Positions 12,181 through 25,100 of a DNA stretch of 64,000 nt are shown piece after piece. The notes under the pieces are model-generated. The model was not told the origin of the DNA, ran no database searches, and saw only the letters and a list, made by a program, of their open reading frames with translations. How positions within the stretch are numbered: position 1 is the first letter of the stretch; each line of letters begins with the position of its first letter. The position numbers and the translations under genes were made by a program. This DNA is from Protonemura montana (taxonomy: Eukaryota; Arthropoda; Insecta; Plecoptera; Nemouridae). The stretch is from contig OX387602.1 of assembly GCA_947568835.1 (NCBI GenBank), forward strand, positions 32,088,242 to 32,152,241, in the 5' to 3' direction.

Positions 12181-12256
12181 GACCGGATTCGAACCCGGGA
12201 ATATAAATCCGTGTGCAGCACTGAAGCCAGCACGTTACCATTGAGCCACGCTGCCC
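12181..12256 (-). mobile_element. tRNA-derived SINE head
   Basis: Read on the minus strand, there is an A box TGGCTCAATGG and a perfect B box GGTTCGAATCC at tRNA-like spacing. The anticodon arm and acceptor stem do not pair well, so this is a tRNA-derived repeat head rather than a working tRNA gene. The A-tract at 12.12-12.15 kb lies on its 3' side. Confidence 0.6.
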
Positions 12257-12409
12257 TGATAATAACCTAGTGGTTTAACTTGTATATGAGCCACTTTGGA
12301 CTTAGTAAAAAAAAAAAACTTCACTGAAATACTTCTCATTATTTTTTTCGAGTTCCCCTTCAATGGAAATATATTTTTAATGAGGTGTTGCAGAAAACAA
12401 AACATGAAC

Positions 12410-12478
12410 GTGTCGAGGATCGAACCCCGAACCCTTCCTACCGAAGATGTAGACCAAACTACTGAGCTACTTGGACAC
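12410..12478 (-). mobile_element. tRNA-like SINE head with GTGTC/GACAC ends
   Basis: Minus strand: GTGTCCAAGTAGCTCAGTAG (A box TAGCTCAGTAG), an anticodon-like stem CTAC/GTAG enclosing ATCTTCG (CTT in the anticodon place), and B box GGTTCGATCC. The first five and last five bases pair. Its beginning is close to the 52-bp core repeated at 41-47 kb, so the two may share ancestry. Confidence 0.6.
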
Positions 12479-12773
12479 TTGATATGATGGGGATTTATTA
12501 GTCAACATTAGATGCAATTTATCTTTTGTAATGAATTGCAGTCACGACTTGAAGAACAAAAAGCAGATCAGTGACTTCATTCACTCTGAGATTGTTATTC
12601 GCTGATGAAGATTGCAACCCAACAAGCCGTGCATACGAGTCGACGTGTTAAAGTTGTCACATGATGATCTCGATGAAACTGACGAGAAATGGATAGTCAT
12701 AATGTTGACATCTGAATACACACACACACACACAATTAGCAACTTACCTTGTGACGTAGCTTCGCTGTCAGAT

Positions 12774-12840
12774 GCGTCGGGGATCGAACTGAGGACCCCT
12801 CGTACCGTAGATGACGAACATCCCACTCGGCCACATAGAC
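12774..12840 (-). mobile_element. tRNA-like SINE head
   Basis: Minus strand: A box TGGCCGAGTGG and B box GTTCGATCC with tRNA spacing. A short CA dinucleotide run (12718-12734) lies on its 3' side. Confidence 0.55.
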
Positions 12841-12925
12841 TCATGCAATCAGGATGGATTTATTAACAAACACGTGCTGTCAATCACTGAAAATCAATTC
12901 TATATTCTCTGATAAACAAAAAGCA

Positions 12926-12998
12926 GAGTGGCCGGGATTCGAACCCGAGACAGCCGCGGTTTCATGAAGCAACTTCTGCAATGAGCCACCGAGACACG
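12926..12998 (-). mobile_element. tRNA-like SINE head
   Basis: Minus strand: TGGCTCATTGC as A box and GGTTCGAATCC as a perfect B box. The middle arm is irregular, so a working tRNA is unlikely. Confidence 0.55.
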
Positions 12999-13084
12999 AT
13001 GATATTGAGGGGAAATAAGATATTGTTAAACAATGGAGTTGGCTGCAGTGTAAAAACACTTGATTGTAAGAGTTTGTTGTGAAA

Positions 13085-14045
13085 TAAAACGAGATATAAA
13101 TAAATAATTTCTGACGGTAATATTTATTTGTGAATCCTGATGGGTAGGCAACCCATCGTACACGTGTGCGCTGATGTGCTGCTGATGGTGCAGGCGTTGG
13201 GGTCAATGAACTCAGATTATCAGAAGAAAATCAAGAAAAACGGGGTAAGTTTTCATCGCAGGTAAGAACGGAGGCGTGCATTCGACTCGTCTTGAAATTC
13301 TACCCCTGTTGACACCATTCAAGGGTCAAAATCCGTCACTTAAATTTCCACTCGAAAAATATTGAAAAAATCAATGGACTAACCCCTTACGTTTTTTATT
13401 GATTTTTGAAGATTCGCTTATATTGTGGTCTAAGGGGTAGTTTGCACCCCCGAACACGATGGGCTAGTTAGATTTTGCGTTAGTCTCATACTTTAGCCAC
13501 TATATTGATTTTAAACATTAAAACTTGAATAACTCCCTTAATATTAATCGGAGACAAAATCTGAGGGGTGCATTCGACTTCCCTGAAAATTTCACTCCTG
13601 TTGACACCCTTCGCGGGTCAAAATCTATCACTTGAAATTCCACTCAAAAAATATTGAAAAAATCAATGGACTAACCCCTTACGTTTTTTCTTGATTTTTG
13701 AAGATTCGCTTTTATTGTGGTCTAAGGGGTAGTTTGCACCCCCGAACACGATGGGCTAATTAGATTTTGCGTTAGTCTCATACTTTAGCCACTATATTGA
13801 TTTTAAACATTAAAACTTTAATAACTCCCTTAATATTAATCGGAGACAAAATCTGAGGGGTGCATTCGACTTCCCTTGAAATTTCACCCCTGGAGACACC
13901 CCTCGCGGGTCAAAATCCATCACTTGAAATTCCACTCGAAAAATATTGAAAAAATCAAAACCCCGTACGTTTTTTCTTGATTTTTGAAGATTCGTCCATA
14001 CTGTGGTCTAAGGGGTAGTTTGCTGGGCTCTTTGGATTAGGCACT
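13085..14045 (+). repeat. 290-bp repeat block, first segment (two and a half tandem copies)
   Basis: Starts with AATAAATAATTTCTGACGGT, then holds consecutive copies of a repeat of about 292 bp (key phrases CCCCTTACGTTTTTT, GGTCTAAGGGGTAGTTTGCA, GATGGGCTAATTAGATTTTG, GAGGGGTGCATTCGACTTCC). The same lead-in and repeat recur at 14.58-15.38 kb, so the whole block is a local segmental duplication. Confidence 0.85.
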
Positions 14046-14160
14046 TGGTTTTGGAATTAGTAAAAAAAAATCTTCAAAATTATACTTCGATTTATTTTTT
14101 CTCCATCCCTCTTCCCCATCACTACTACGTTCCAGGTGGAGAAATCCAGTTGAAAAAAAC

Positions 14161-14262
14161 TTGGAGGCGCCGGGGATCGAACTGTGGTCCCCACTTACCT
14201 GTCCGGGCATCGAACCAGCGACCCTCTGCATCCTGGCGCTGATCACGAGAGCGATCGTCACT
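14161..14262 (-). mobile_element. tRNA-like sequence with two B-box motifs
   Basis: Minus strand shows GGTTCGATGCC and then, about 40 bp further on, AGTTCGATCCCCGG, each resembling a T-arm. This may be two nested or truncated tRNA-derived heads. Confidence 0.4.
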
Positions 14263-14353
14263 CGCCGGCATACGGTCGCTATGTCGACTGGCGAGAGTTA
14301 CATGACTCTTATAATTTTCCAAAGAAATTGTTTCTGAGTTTAAAATAAAGTAC

Positions 14354-14406
14354 CAGCCGGGATTCGAACCCGGACCCGTTCTTCTCACATGTCATAGCTT
14401 ACATGT
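14354..14406 (-). mobile_element. tRNA-like T-arm fragment
   Basis: Minus strand has a perfect T-arm (CCGGGTTCGAATCCCGG) with a partial upstream part. It is a truncated tRNA-derived head. Confidence 0.45.
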
Positions 14407-14576
14407 AACTTGCCATGAAGTTAACGAGGCGGACGACTTGCCGGGACAAACAAGAACAACTGGTACAAGAATAACTCAATACAAATATTAATAATAACTT
14501 GACTCGATTAATAAAATCATCTTCTTTTATCTTCTTAAATAAGTATAGAAAGGAAGTAAAGGAAGTATAGAATTAA

Positions 14577-15380
14577 ACGAGATGAAATAAATAATTTCTG
14601 ACGGTAATATTTATTTGTGAATCCTGATGGGTAGGCAACCCATCGTACACGTGTGCACTGATATTATGTCTACAGTCCAGGCGCTGGGATTCGAGGAACT
14701 CCTCAAAAGAAAATCAAGAAAAACGGGGTAAGTTTTCATCGCAGGTAAGAACAGGGGCGTGCATTCGACTCATCTTGAAATTCTACCCCTGTTGACACCC
14801 TTCAAAAGTCAAAATCCGTCACTTGAATTTTTACTGAAAAAATATCGAAAAAATCAATGGGAGAACCCTTTACGTTTTTTCTTGATTTTTGAAGATTCGC
14901 CCATACTGTGGTCTAAGGGGTAGTTTCCACCCCCGAACGCGATGGGCTAATTAGATTTTGCGTTAGCCTTATACTTTAGCAGCTATATTGATTTTAAACA
15001 TTAAAACTTGAATAACTCCCTTAATAATTATTGGAGACAAAATCTGAGGGGTGCATTAGACTTCCCTAGAAATTTCACCCCTGTTGACACCCCTCGCGGG
15101 TCAAAATCCATCACTTGAAATTCCACTAAAAAAATGTAGCAAAAATCAATGGACTAACCCCTTACGTTTTATCTTGATTTTTGAAGAATCGCCCATACTG
15201 TGATCTAAGGGGTAGTTTGCACCCCCGAACACGATGGGCTAATTAGATTTTGCGTGAACATCACACTTTAGCCGCTATTTTGATTTTAAATATTGAAACT
15301 AGAATAACTCCCTTGATATTAATCTTAGACAAAAACAAGGATATGCATTCGACTCCCCTTGAAATTCTATCCCTGTTGAA
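14577..15380 (+). repeat. 290-bp repeat block, second segment
   Basis: Repeats the lead-in AATAAATAATTTCTGACGGT and two copies of the 292-bp unit seen at 13.1-14.0 kb, offset by about 1.49 kb. The two segments differ by scattered substitutions. Confidence 0.85.
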
Positions 15381-15604
15381 CAGTCACGCTCTTTGAATAA
15401 CTGCTTAGCTCATTGGTAGGAAGCTTGCTTCGTGGCCTGCCATCGAGCGACTTTCCCTTGTTCTAAACCATGCGATTTTTCTTCTTCTTGTGAACAGAAT
15501 GTTAGTCAAAAGTTTGCTCATTGTAGAGCTACCCGACCAATTCACAATAATATCTTAATAATCTCAATAAAATCAATAATATCGGGAAGTATTTTGATGA
15601 AATC

Positions 15605-16075
15605 TCATTTAAATTGCAAACGCTTGTAATGCGCGGGGTATTTTATTATTATCAACAATAAAACTGTCTCAAAGAATTGATGCCCAAACGGAGACTCAAA
15701 CCCCGATCTCCACCTATCGCGGGTGTTGCTCTAACCAATTGAGCTACTTTGACCCCGATCTCCACCTGTCGCGGGTGTTGCTATAACCAATTGAGCTACT
15801 TGGACCCCGATCTCCACCTGTCGCGGGTGTTGCCCTAACCAATTGAGCTACTTGGACTCCGATCTCCACCTGTCACGGGTGTTGCTCTAACCAATTGAGC
15901 TACTTGGACTCCGATCTCCACCTGTCACGGGTGTTGCTCTGAACCATTGAGCTACTTGGACCCCGATCTCCACCTGTCGCGGGTGTTGCTCTAACCAATT
16001 GAGCTACTTGGACACTGGGTTTTTGAGACGATTTTAGTGTATTTGATGAGAATGACGGATCTCCAAATCTCAACT
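15605..16075 (-). mobile_element. tRNA-like core element, six cores, reverse orientation
   Basis: Whole element on the minus strand. Its 3' flank (ATTGCAAACGCTTGTAATGC-like, GGTATTTTATTATTA) is at the left, followed by AACTGTCTCAAAGAATTGAT, six tandem 52-bp cores (complement: CCAATTGAGCTACTTGGA) and TTTTTGAGACGATTTTAGTG. It lies just beyond the MTO1 stop codon and is probably in its 3' UTR or flank. Confidence 0.8.
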
Positions 16076-16175
16076 CACAAAATCTGTACGTAGTAGTTTA
16101 GCCACTAGACAATTAAGTCCTGAAATCACTCGAAGAACGTCTCACGGGCGTAGAAACTTGTTGCATGGTTTGAGG

Positions 16176-19100
16176 TTATGTCCGCTGCTCGGGATGACGC
16201 TTCACGTAATGCAGCAGACGCAGGACTGTGGATGGCGTCACGCCCGGGATTCGACTGGCGGCAGCGATCTGTGGAAATATCCAGTTTGCCGTGATCTGGT
16301 TTGATCTACGATGCCTTATCTTATACACAATCAATATTTCCTTTTGTTTTTGGGGTTTATAGGCCACAGTTGTTCAATTGAATCATTAAAAGATGGTATT
16401 TTTATTCATCAGAGCAAGACTGACGCTTTGTGTGCCACATTTTTGGACATCTAGGGACATTTGGAAAGATCTAGGGAGATTTTTAAACATCAAGGGACAT
16501 CTAGGGACATCTAGGGAGATAAAGAGACATCTAGGGACATCTGGGGACATCTGGGGACATCTGGAGACATCTGAAAGACATCTAGGGACATCTGGGGACA
16601 TCTGAGGACATCTGGGGACATCTGGGGACATCTGGTGACATTGAGGAACATCTGGGGACATCTAGGGACATTAAGGAGACATCTGGGGACATTTAGGGAC
16701 ATCTGGGGACATCTGGGGACATCTAGGGACATCTGAGAGACATCTAGGGACATCTGGTGACATTAAGAAACATCTAAAGAAATCTAGAGACATTGAAAGG
16801 CATCTGGGGACATAAAAGGACATCTGGGGACATTTAGAAGACATCTAGGGACATCTAGGGACATCTGGAAACATCTGAAAGACATCTAGGGACATCTGGG
16901 GACATCTGAGGACATCTGGGGATTTCAAGTGACATTAAGGAACATCTGGGGCCATTTAGGGACATCTGGGGACATTTAGGAGATAGTAAGAGACATCTAG
17001 ATACATCTGGGGACATCTGGGGATATCTGGAAATATCTTAGGAATCTTGGGACATCTGGGGATATTTAGAGACATCTAGGAACATCTGGGGACATTTAGG
17101 AACATCTAGGGACATCTAGGGACTTTTTAGGGACTTTCGGAGATATCTAGGGACATTTATAGACATCTAGGGATATATTAGGACATTTAGAGTTACCTAG
17201 GGACATCTGGAGACATCTAGGGACATTTAGAAATATCTGGGGACATCTGGGGACATCTGGAAGACATCTAGGGACATCTGGGGATATTTAGAGACGTCTA
17301 GGGACATCTGGGGACATCTGGGGACATCTGAGAGAAATCTAGGGACATCTGGGGACATCTAGGGACATTTACAGACTTCTAGGGAAATCTGGGAGAAATC
17401 TAGGGACATCTAAAAGACATCTAGGGTCATCTTGGGACATCTGGGAACATCTAGGGACATCTGGGGACATCTTGGGACATCTGGGAACATCTGGGAACAT
17501 CTGGGGACTTCTAGGGACATATAGGGACATTTACAGACAGCTAGGGACATCTGGGAGAAATCTAGGGACATCTGGGAACATCTGGAAGACATCTAGGGAC
17601 ATCTGGGGACATCTGGAGACATCTAGGGACATCTAAAAAAATCAGGGGACATCTAGTGACATCTGGGGAGATTTTGGGACATCTGGGGACATCGAGGGAC
17701 ATCTAAGGACGTCTGGGAACATCTGGGGACTTCTGGGGCATTTAGGAGGCATCTGGGGACATCTGGAAGACATCTAGGGACATCTAGGGACATCTGGGGA
17801 CATCTAGGGACATTATCAGACATCTAGGGACATCTGGGAAAAATCTAGGGACATCTGGGGACATCTAGAAGACATCTAGGGACATCTGGAGACATCTGGA
17901 GACATCTAGGGACATCTAGAAAAATCAGGGGACATCTAGTGACATCTGGGGAGATTTTGAAACATCTGGGGACATCTGGGGAGAACAGGCTTATCTAAGG
18001 ACATCTAGAGACATTAAGAAAGATCTAGGGACATTGTTTGACATCTAGGGAGATCTAGGGTCATCTAAGGAGATTCAGTTACATCTGGGGACATCTAGGG
18101 ACATTAGGGAAGATCTGGGGACATTTTAGGACATCTAGGGACATTTGAGAGGATCTAGGGACATCTGGTGACATTAAGAAACATCTGGGGACATCTAGGG
18201 ACATTGAAGAGACATCTGGGGACATTTAGGGACATTTAGGGGAAGGGGAAGGGGAAGGGGAAGATGAAGACGAAGATGACGACGACGACGACAACGACGA
18301 CGACGACGACACAGACAAAGACGAAGACGAAGACGAAGACGAAGACGAAGACGAAGACGAAGACGAAGACGAAGGGGAAAGGGAAGGGGACGGGGAAGGG
18401 GAAGAGGAAGACGAATGGGAAGGGGAAGGGGAAGACGACGACGAAGACGAAGACGAAGGGGAAGTGGAAGGGGAAGAGGAAGACGACGACGAAGACGAAG
18501 ACGACGACGAAGACGAAGACGAAGACGGAGGGGAAGGGGAAGGGGAAGGGGAAGACGACGACGAAGACGAAGACGAAGGGGAAGTGGAAGTGGAAGAGGA
18601 AGGAGAAGGGGAAGGGGCAGGGGAAGGGGAAGGGGAAGAAAAAGACGAAGACGAAGACGAAGACGAAGACGAAGACGAAGCCGAAGACGAAGTGGAAGCG
18701 GAAGGGGAAGGTGAAAAGGAAGGGGAAGGGGAAGGAGAAGGGGAAGGGGAAGGGGAAAGGGAAGACGAAGACGAATGGGAAGGGGAAGGGGAAGAGGAAG
18801 ACGACGACGAAGACGAAGACGAAGACGAAGACGAAGGGGAAGACGACGACGAAGACGAAGGGGAAGTGGAAGTGGAAGAGGAAGGGGAAGGGGCAGGGGA
18901 AGGGGAAAGGGAAGACGAAGACGAATGGGAAGGGGAAGACGACGACGAAGACGAAGACGAAGACAAAGACGAAGGGGAAGCGGAATGGGAAGGGGAAGGG
19001 GAAGACGACGACGAAGACGACGACGAAGACGAAGACGAAGGGGAAGGGGAAGACGACGACGAAGACGTAGACGAAGGGGAAGTGGAAGTGGAAGAGGAAG

Positions 19101-22100
19101 GGGAAGGGGCAGGGGAAGGGGCATGGGAAGGGGAAGGGGAAAGGGAAGACGAATGGGAAGGGGAAGGGGAAGGGGAAGACGACGACGAAGACGAAGACGA
19201 AGGGGAAGTGGAAGAGGAAGGGGAAGGGGCAGGGGAAGGGGAAAGGGAAGACGAAGACGACTGGGAAGGGGAAGAGGAAGGGGAAGGGGAAGGGGCAGGG
19301 GAAGGGGAAGACGAAGACGAATGGGAAGGGGAAGGGGAAGGGGAAGACGACGACGAAGACGAAGACGAAGGGGAAGGGGAAGACGACGACGAAGACGAAG
19401 GGGAAGTGGAAGTGGAAGAGGAAGGGGAAGGGGAAGGGGAAGGGGATATGGAAGACGAAGACGAATGGGAAGGGGAAGGGGAAGGGGAAGACGACGACGA
19501 CGACGAAGACGAAGGGGAAGTGGAAGGGGAAGGGGAAGACGACGACGAAGACGAAGACGAAGACGACGACGGGGAAGGGGAAGGGGAAGGAGAAGGGGAA
19601 GGGGAAGAGGCATGGGAAGAGGAAGGGGCAGGGCTAGGGGAAGGGGAAGGGGAAGGGAAGGGAAAAAGGGAAGGGGAAGGGGAAGGAGAAGACGAAAACG
19701 AAGACGACGACGACGAAGACTAAGACGATGACGATGACGACGACGGGGAAGGGGAAGGGGAAAAGGAAGGGGAAGGGGAAGGGGAGGGGGAAGGGGAAGA
19801 CGAAGACGAAGGGGAAGGGGAAGACGAAGACGAAGATGACGAAGACGGAGACGGGGAAGGGGAAGGGGAAGGGGAAGGGAAAAAGGAAGGGGCAGGGGAA
19901 GTGGAAGGAGAACGAGAAGGGGAAGGGGAAGGGGAAGAGGAAGTGGAAGGGGAAGGGAAAGTGGATGGAGAAGGAGAAGGGGAAGGGGAAGGGGAAGGGG
20001 AAGGTGAAGAGGAAGGGGCAGGGGTAGGGGAAGGGGAAGGGAAAGGGGAAAGGGAAGGGGAAGGAGAAGAGGAAGGGGGAGACGAAGACGAATACGAAGA
20101 CGTTGACGGGGAAGGGGAAGACGAAGATGAAGACGAAAACAAAGACGAAGACGACGACGACGACGACGAAGACTAAGACGAAGACGACGACGGGGAAGGG
20201 GAAGGGGAAGGGGAAGGGGAAGGGGAAGGGGAAAGACGAAGACGAACGGTAAGGGGAAGGGGAAGGGGAAGGGGAAGACGAAGACACAGACGAAGACGAA
20301 GACGAAGACGAAGACGAAGTCGAAGACGAAGACGAAGCCGAAGACTAAGACGAAGACGGGGAAGGAGACATCTTGGGACATCTGGGAACATCTAGGAACA
20401 TCTGGGGTTATCTAGGGACAACTGGGGACATCTAGGAACATTTACAGACATCTAGGGACATCTAGGAGAAATCTAGGGACATCTGGGGACATCTGGAAGA
20501 CATCTGGGGAAATCTGGGGACGACTGGAGACATCTGGGGACACCTAGGGACATCAGGAGACATCTGGGGACATCTGGAGACATCTAAAGACATCTGGGGA
20601 CATTTAGAGACATCTAGGGAAAACTGGGGACATCTAGTGACATCTGGGGAGATTTAGGGACATCTAGGGACATCTGGGGAGAACAGGCTTATCCAAGGAC
20701 ATCTAGGGACATTAAGAAAGATCTAGGGACATTTTTGGACATCTAGGGAGATTCAGGTACATCTGGGGACATCTAGGGACATTTGGGAAGATCTGGGGAC
20801 ATTTTAGGACATCTAGGGACATCTGGGGGCATCTAGGGACATTTGAGAGGATCTAGGGACATCTAGTGACATTTAGGAGACATCTGGGGACATTTAGGGA
20901 CATCTGGGGACATCTAGGGACATCTAGGAGACATCTAGGGACATCTGGTGACATTAAGGAATATCTGGGGACATCTAGGGACATTAAGAAGACATCTGGG
21001 GACATTTAGGGACATCTTGGGACATCTGGGGATATCTGGAGACATCTTGGGACATATTGAAACATCTGGGGATATTAAGGGACACCTAGGAACATCTGGG
21101 GACATTTGGGAACATCTGGGGACATCTAGGGACTTTATAGGGACTTTTGTCGATATCTAGGGACATTTATTGACATCTAGGTATATTTTGGGACATTTAC
21201 AGTTATCTAGGGACATCTGGGGACATCTAGGGACATTTAGGAATATCTGGGGACATCTAGGGCTATCTAGGGATATTTAGGGACATCTAGGGATATTTCA
21301 GGATATTTAGGGACATTTAGAGAAATTTAGGAACATCTGGGGACATCTAGGGACTTCTGGGGATATCTAGGGACATCTAGGGATATTTCAGGACATCTAG
21401 GGTTTTCTGAAGTTATCTAGGGACATTTAGGCACTTCTGGGGACATCTAGGGATTTCTGGGGATATCTAGGGACATCTAGGGAGATTCAGGCACATCTGG
21501 GGACATCTAGGGACATTTTAGGAAGATCTAGGGACATTTTGGGACATCTTGGGACTTTTAGGGACATCTGGGGATATTTAGGGACATCTGGGGATATTTA
21601 GGCACATCAAGGGACATCTAGGTACATCTGGGGAGAGTTAGGGACATCTGTGGACATCTAGGGACATTTGGAGATTTTCAAGGACATCTACGGACATCTA
21701 GGGAAATCTGGAGACATCTTGAGACATCTGGGGAGATTTAGGGACATCTGAAGAGATCTGAAGAGATCTAGGGACATCTGGGGACCAATATGAACTTAAT
21801 ACTGGAAATTGTTTTGGAAATTCTGGAAATAGATTATAGGGTTTGATTATAGGGTTAGTGTTCATAATCCCCATCCCTCTTTCCCTACCCCAAGAACGCA
21901 AAGGAATTTAGACGCTGGTTAAAAGGAAATCAAAGACGGAATAATTCAAACAACTAGTCCTGTAAATAACGTAGCTAACTTGAAATAACTTGGCTAATTT
22001 CATTGTATAACTTCACTGTATTACTAAATTTAATTTAATCTAACACTAACCGTACACCATACAACCAGCGATCATGATTCAACAGAAATGTACTTTCCTA

Positions 22101-25100
22101 TAACTCTAAGAACTTGCATAAGAACATGTACCATCATGGTCCATGCCTAAGTATGGGAATAAATAAATATTAGCTATTCTTGATATTTGATATTTTGTTT
22201 GTTGGCTGCTGACATAAATTTGAAACTATTATTTATTTTTTGTGATAAAATAATGAACACGTATTTTATTATTTTCTTCTAAATCTAATTTTGAATAAAA
22301 TATCTCTGTTTAAAATGTTTGCGTTTGAATCTCGTACGAAAACGAGGGTCGCCATTTTTTATGACATGAAGTGAAATCTGACGTCAAGAAACAGAAGCGA
22401 ACGCAAAGGATACAACAAAATGACGTCAGAACTACGTGTAGTTAATCACAGCCAGTTTTAATCCCGTCACGAGAATTCATATTTTAGCCATTCTTAAAAC
22501 AAATTGAAATAGAAAAGTTATGATCGGATTATAAAAAGAAAAAATACATCAGATTTTATTTTGAATGCATATTTGAACACAAAGATAATAATTAAATAAT
22601 AATCTTAATGAGATTTCCCTATTGTAGTCCCTATATGTAGAAAGATTAGGTTGGTACTCGTGACTCACCGATGCAGGTCGAGCAATCTCCAGCTTCTCTT
22701 GTTCCTCCGAAGACAGACTCAACGTTTGGCTGAAAACAAATGAACAACAACTCAGAGCTGGCCTCCAAACAAATGAATGTTGAGCTGACTTAAGTTGATT
22801 TACAAAGTGCCAAGGGTTGGCAACTAATCCTTGTTGGCATTGCAGTTAATTTCCCAATAACAAAAAGAGCCATGTCCCCATGTCCCATGTCCCATGCCCC
22901 ATGCCCCATGTCCCATGTCCCATGCCCCATGTCCCATGTCCCATGCCCCATGTCCCATGTCCCATGTCCCATGTCCCATGTCCCATGCCCCATGCCCCAT
23001 GTCCCATGCCCTATGTCCCATGTCCCATGTCCCATGTCCCATGCCCCATGTCCCATGTCCCATGCCCCATGTCTCATGTCCCATGTCCCATGTCCCATGT
23101 CCCATGTCCCATGCCCCATGTCCCATGCCCCATGTCCCATGTCCCATGCCCCATGTCCCATGCCCCATGTCCCATGTCCCATGCCCCATGCCCCATGCCC
23201 CATGTCCCATGTCCCATGTCCCATGTCCCATGCCCCATGCCCCATGTCCCATGTCCCATGTCCCATGTCCCATGTCCCATGCCCCATGTCCCATGCCCCA
23301 TGTCCCATGCCCCATGCCCCATGCCCCATGTCCCATGCCCCATGCCCCATGCCCCATGCCCCATGTCCCATGCCCCATGCCCCATGCCCCATGTCCCATG
23401 CCCCATGTCCCATGCCCCATGCCCCATGTCCCATGCCCCATGCCCCATGCCCCATGACCCAGCTTTTTGTTATTGGAAAATTGTCAGGACTGCTCTTACC
23501 CTTGATAAAGTAACAGGTACAAGTTACGAAACGTCGGGAAATTTAGTTGTTCTTCACTTAGCATTGAAAACCCAGTTGAAATAGTTTTTGTTAAAACAAG
23601 TGCTAAGTTTACATCAAGTAGACATGAGTCTAAAAACAATGATAAGGCAGGATGTTGATTGTGGAAAAGGAAATGTACTTCTATAAACTGCTCGATGTTC
23701 ATCACAATCAATAAATCCCAATCTGTAAGAATATGACGTTGATTTGAACGCCTGTCACCGCCGATATCTTTGCTTCAACTCACAGTGAGTAGTCGATGGA
23801 GTCCGGGATCCGCAAGGCTTCATCTCGTCTGACTTCCTCGACGTGTTCTCGTTGATCTGCCGCAGCCGACTCGTAGAGGGCCTCGGTTTTGAGCCGCAGC
23901 GCAAGCGTCGAGGTCTCGGGCAGCGCGTGGAGCTCGGCGGGCAACGCAGAGCGCAGGGTCGCCACGGTGACGGAAGCCGAGGGCAGGGCGAGCATGTCAA
24001 ATGCGGTCTTAGAGGCACTGGCCTGGAACAAACATAACATGACGAATTATACTCCCAGCCAAAGTACAAAGTCCCCCAAATGTTCTTGAATAAGAGACTC
24101 ATGTCTACTTGATGTAAACTTAGCACTAGTTTTAACAAAAACTATTTCAACTGGGTTTTCAATGCTAAGTGAAGAACAACTAAGAGACCAAGAGAAGATC
24201 GAGCTAACCTTGGACGGTGGCAACTTAAGAAGGCGTCGCCACTCGCTTGAGTGCCTGGTGACAGAACGTAGCAAGGCCACGCCCCCTGCCACGCCCTCCT
24301 TGGCGGCCTGCGTTGCACGTTGCCGCCGATCGGTGACGCAGCCGACAGCGAACCCCTTCGCAGTCAGTCGTAGGTCAGCGTTGTCGGGACGGAGCGAGAG
24401 ACGGAACTCAGCGCGGCTCGTGAACATACGATACGGCTCTGACGTTCCTTGAGTTGTGAGGTCATCGACCAGCACCCCTATGTACGCCTCCGTGCGATCC
24501 AGCAGCAGGGGGTCGCGGCCGAGAGCCTGCGCGCGGGGGAACAAGACTTTCACTTCACTTGACAGTTCTAGTTGATGACAGCGCGATATAGAGACAAATG
24601 TCACGCCAAGCATAAGTCACAAGCAAATCTAAAATGGGAAGGAAGCTAGACTGGAAAAATGTGCAACCGAACCGGGATACGAACCCGGGACTTCCCAATT
24701 GCCGGTCGGGTGCTCTACCATACGCTATTTCCATCATACGCTTGCTGGTTTAAGCTCCCTAGTGGAAATGCCAGAAAATCAAAAAACACTGCAAATCTAA
24801 AAATGATGGAAAATAAATTGACAGCTTTAAATTTGAAGGTTAACTGTGGCAAAACTTCACTCGCCTTGCTTATCAACCTCTCGACAGCATGGATTTGTGG
24901 AGGAATCCTGTTGTTCGCGTTGTACTGTCCTTCGGAAGGGACGTTAAGCCGGTGGTCCCCTTGGTCTTTGACAGGAGTAGACTACGTGCCGGCACCGTGT
25001 TTCCCCTCCTCCCTTCTAGGCTAGGTTAGGTTCATCATCATCCACTCATTCACCGACGCCATTAGACTAGTGCCGCATGACCAGATGTCAAAACAGCGCG

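Noticed and set aside
18195-20381. 728-codon minus-strand ORF and several plus-strand Arg/Gly, Glu/Asp or Lys/Thr ORFs
   Set aside because: Low-complexity translation of the hexamer satellite inside MTO1 intron 9; overlapping open frames on both strands show that periodicity and not selection keeps them open.
22790-23584. His/Cys/Pro/Met and Gly/His/Trp/Met ORFs
   Set aside because: 7-bp CCATGYC satellite in MTO1 intron 8, open in many frames at once.
24659-25024. 121-codon plus-strand ORF
   Set aside because: It spans a tRNA-like head and a retroposon tail inside an MTO1 intron on the opposite strand.
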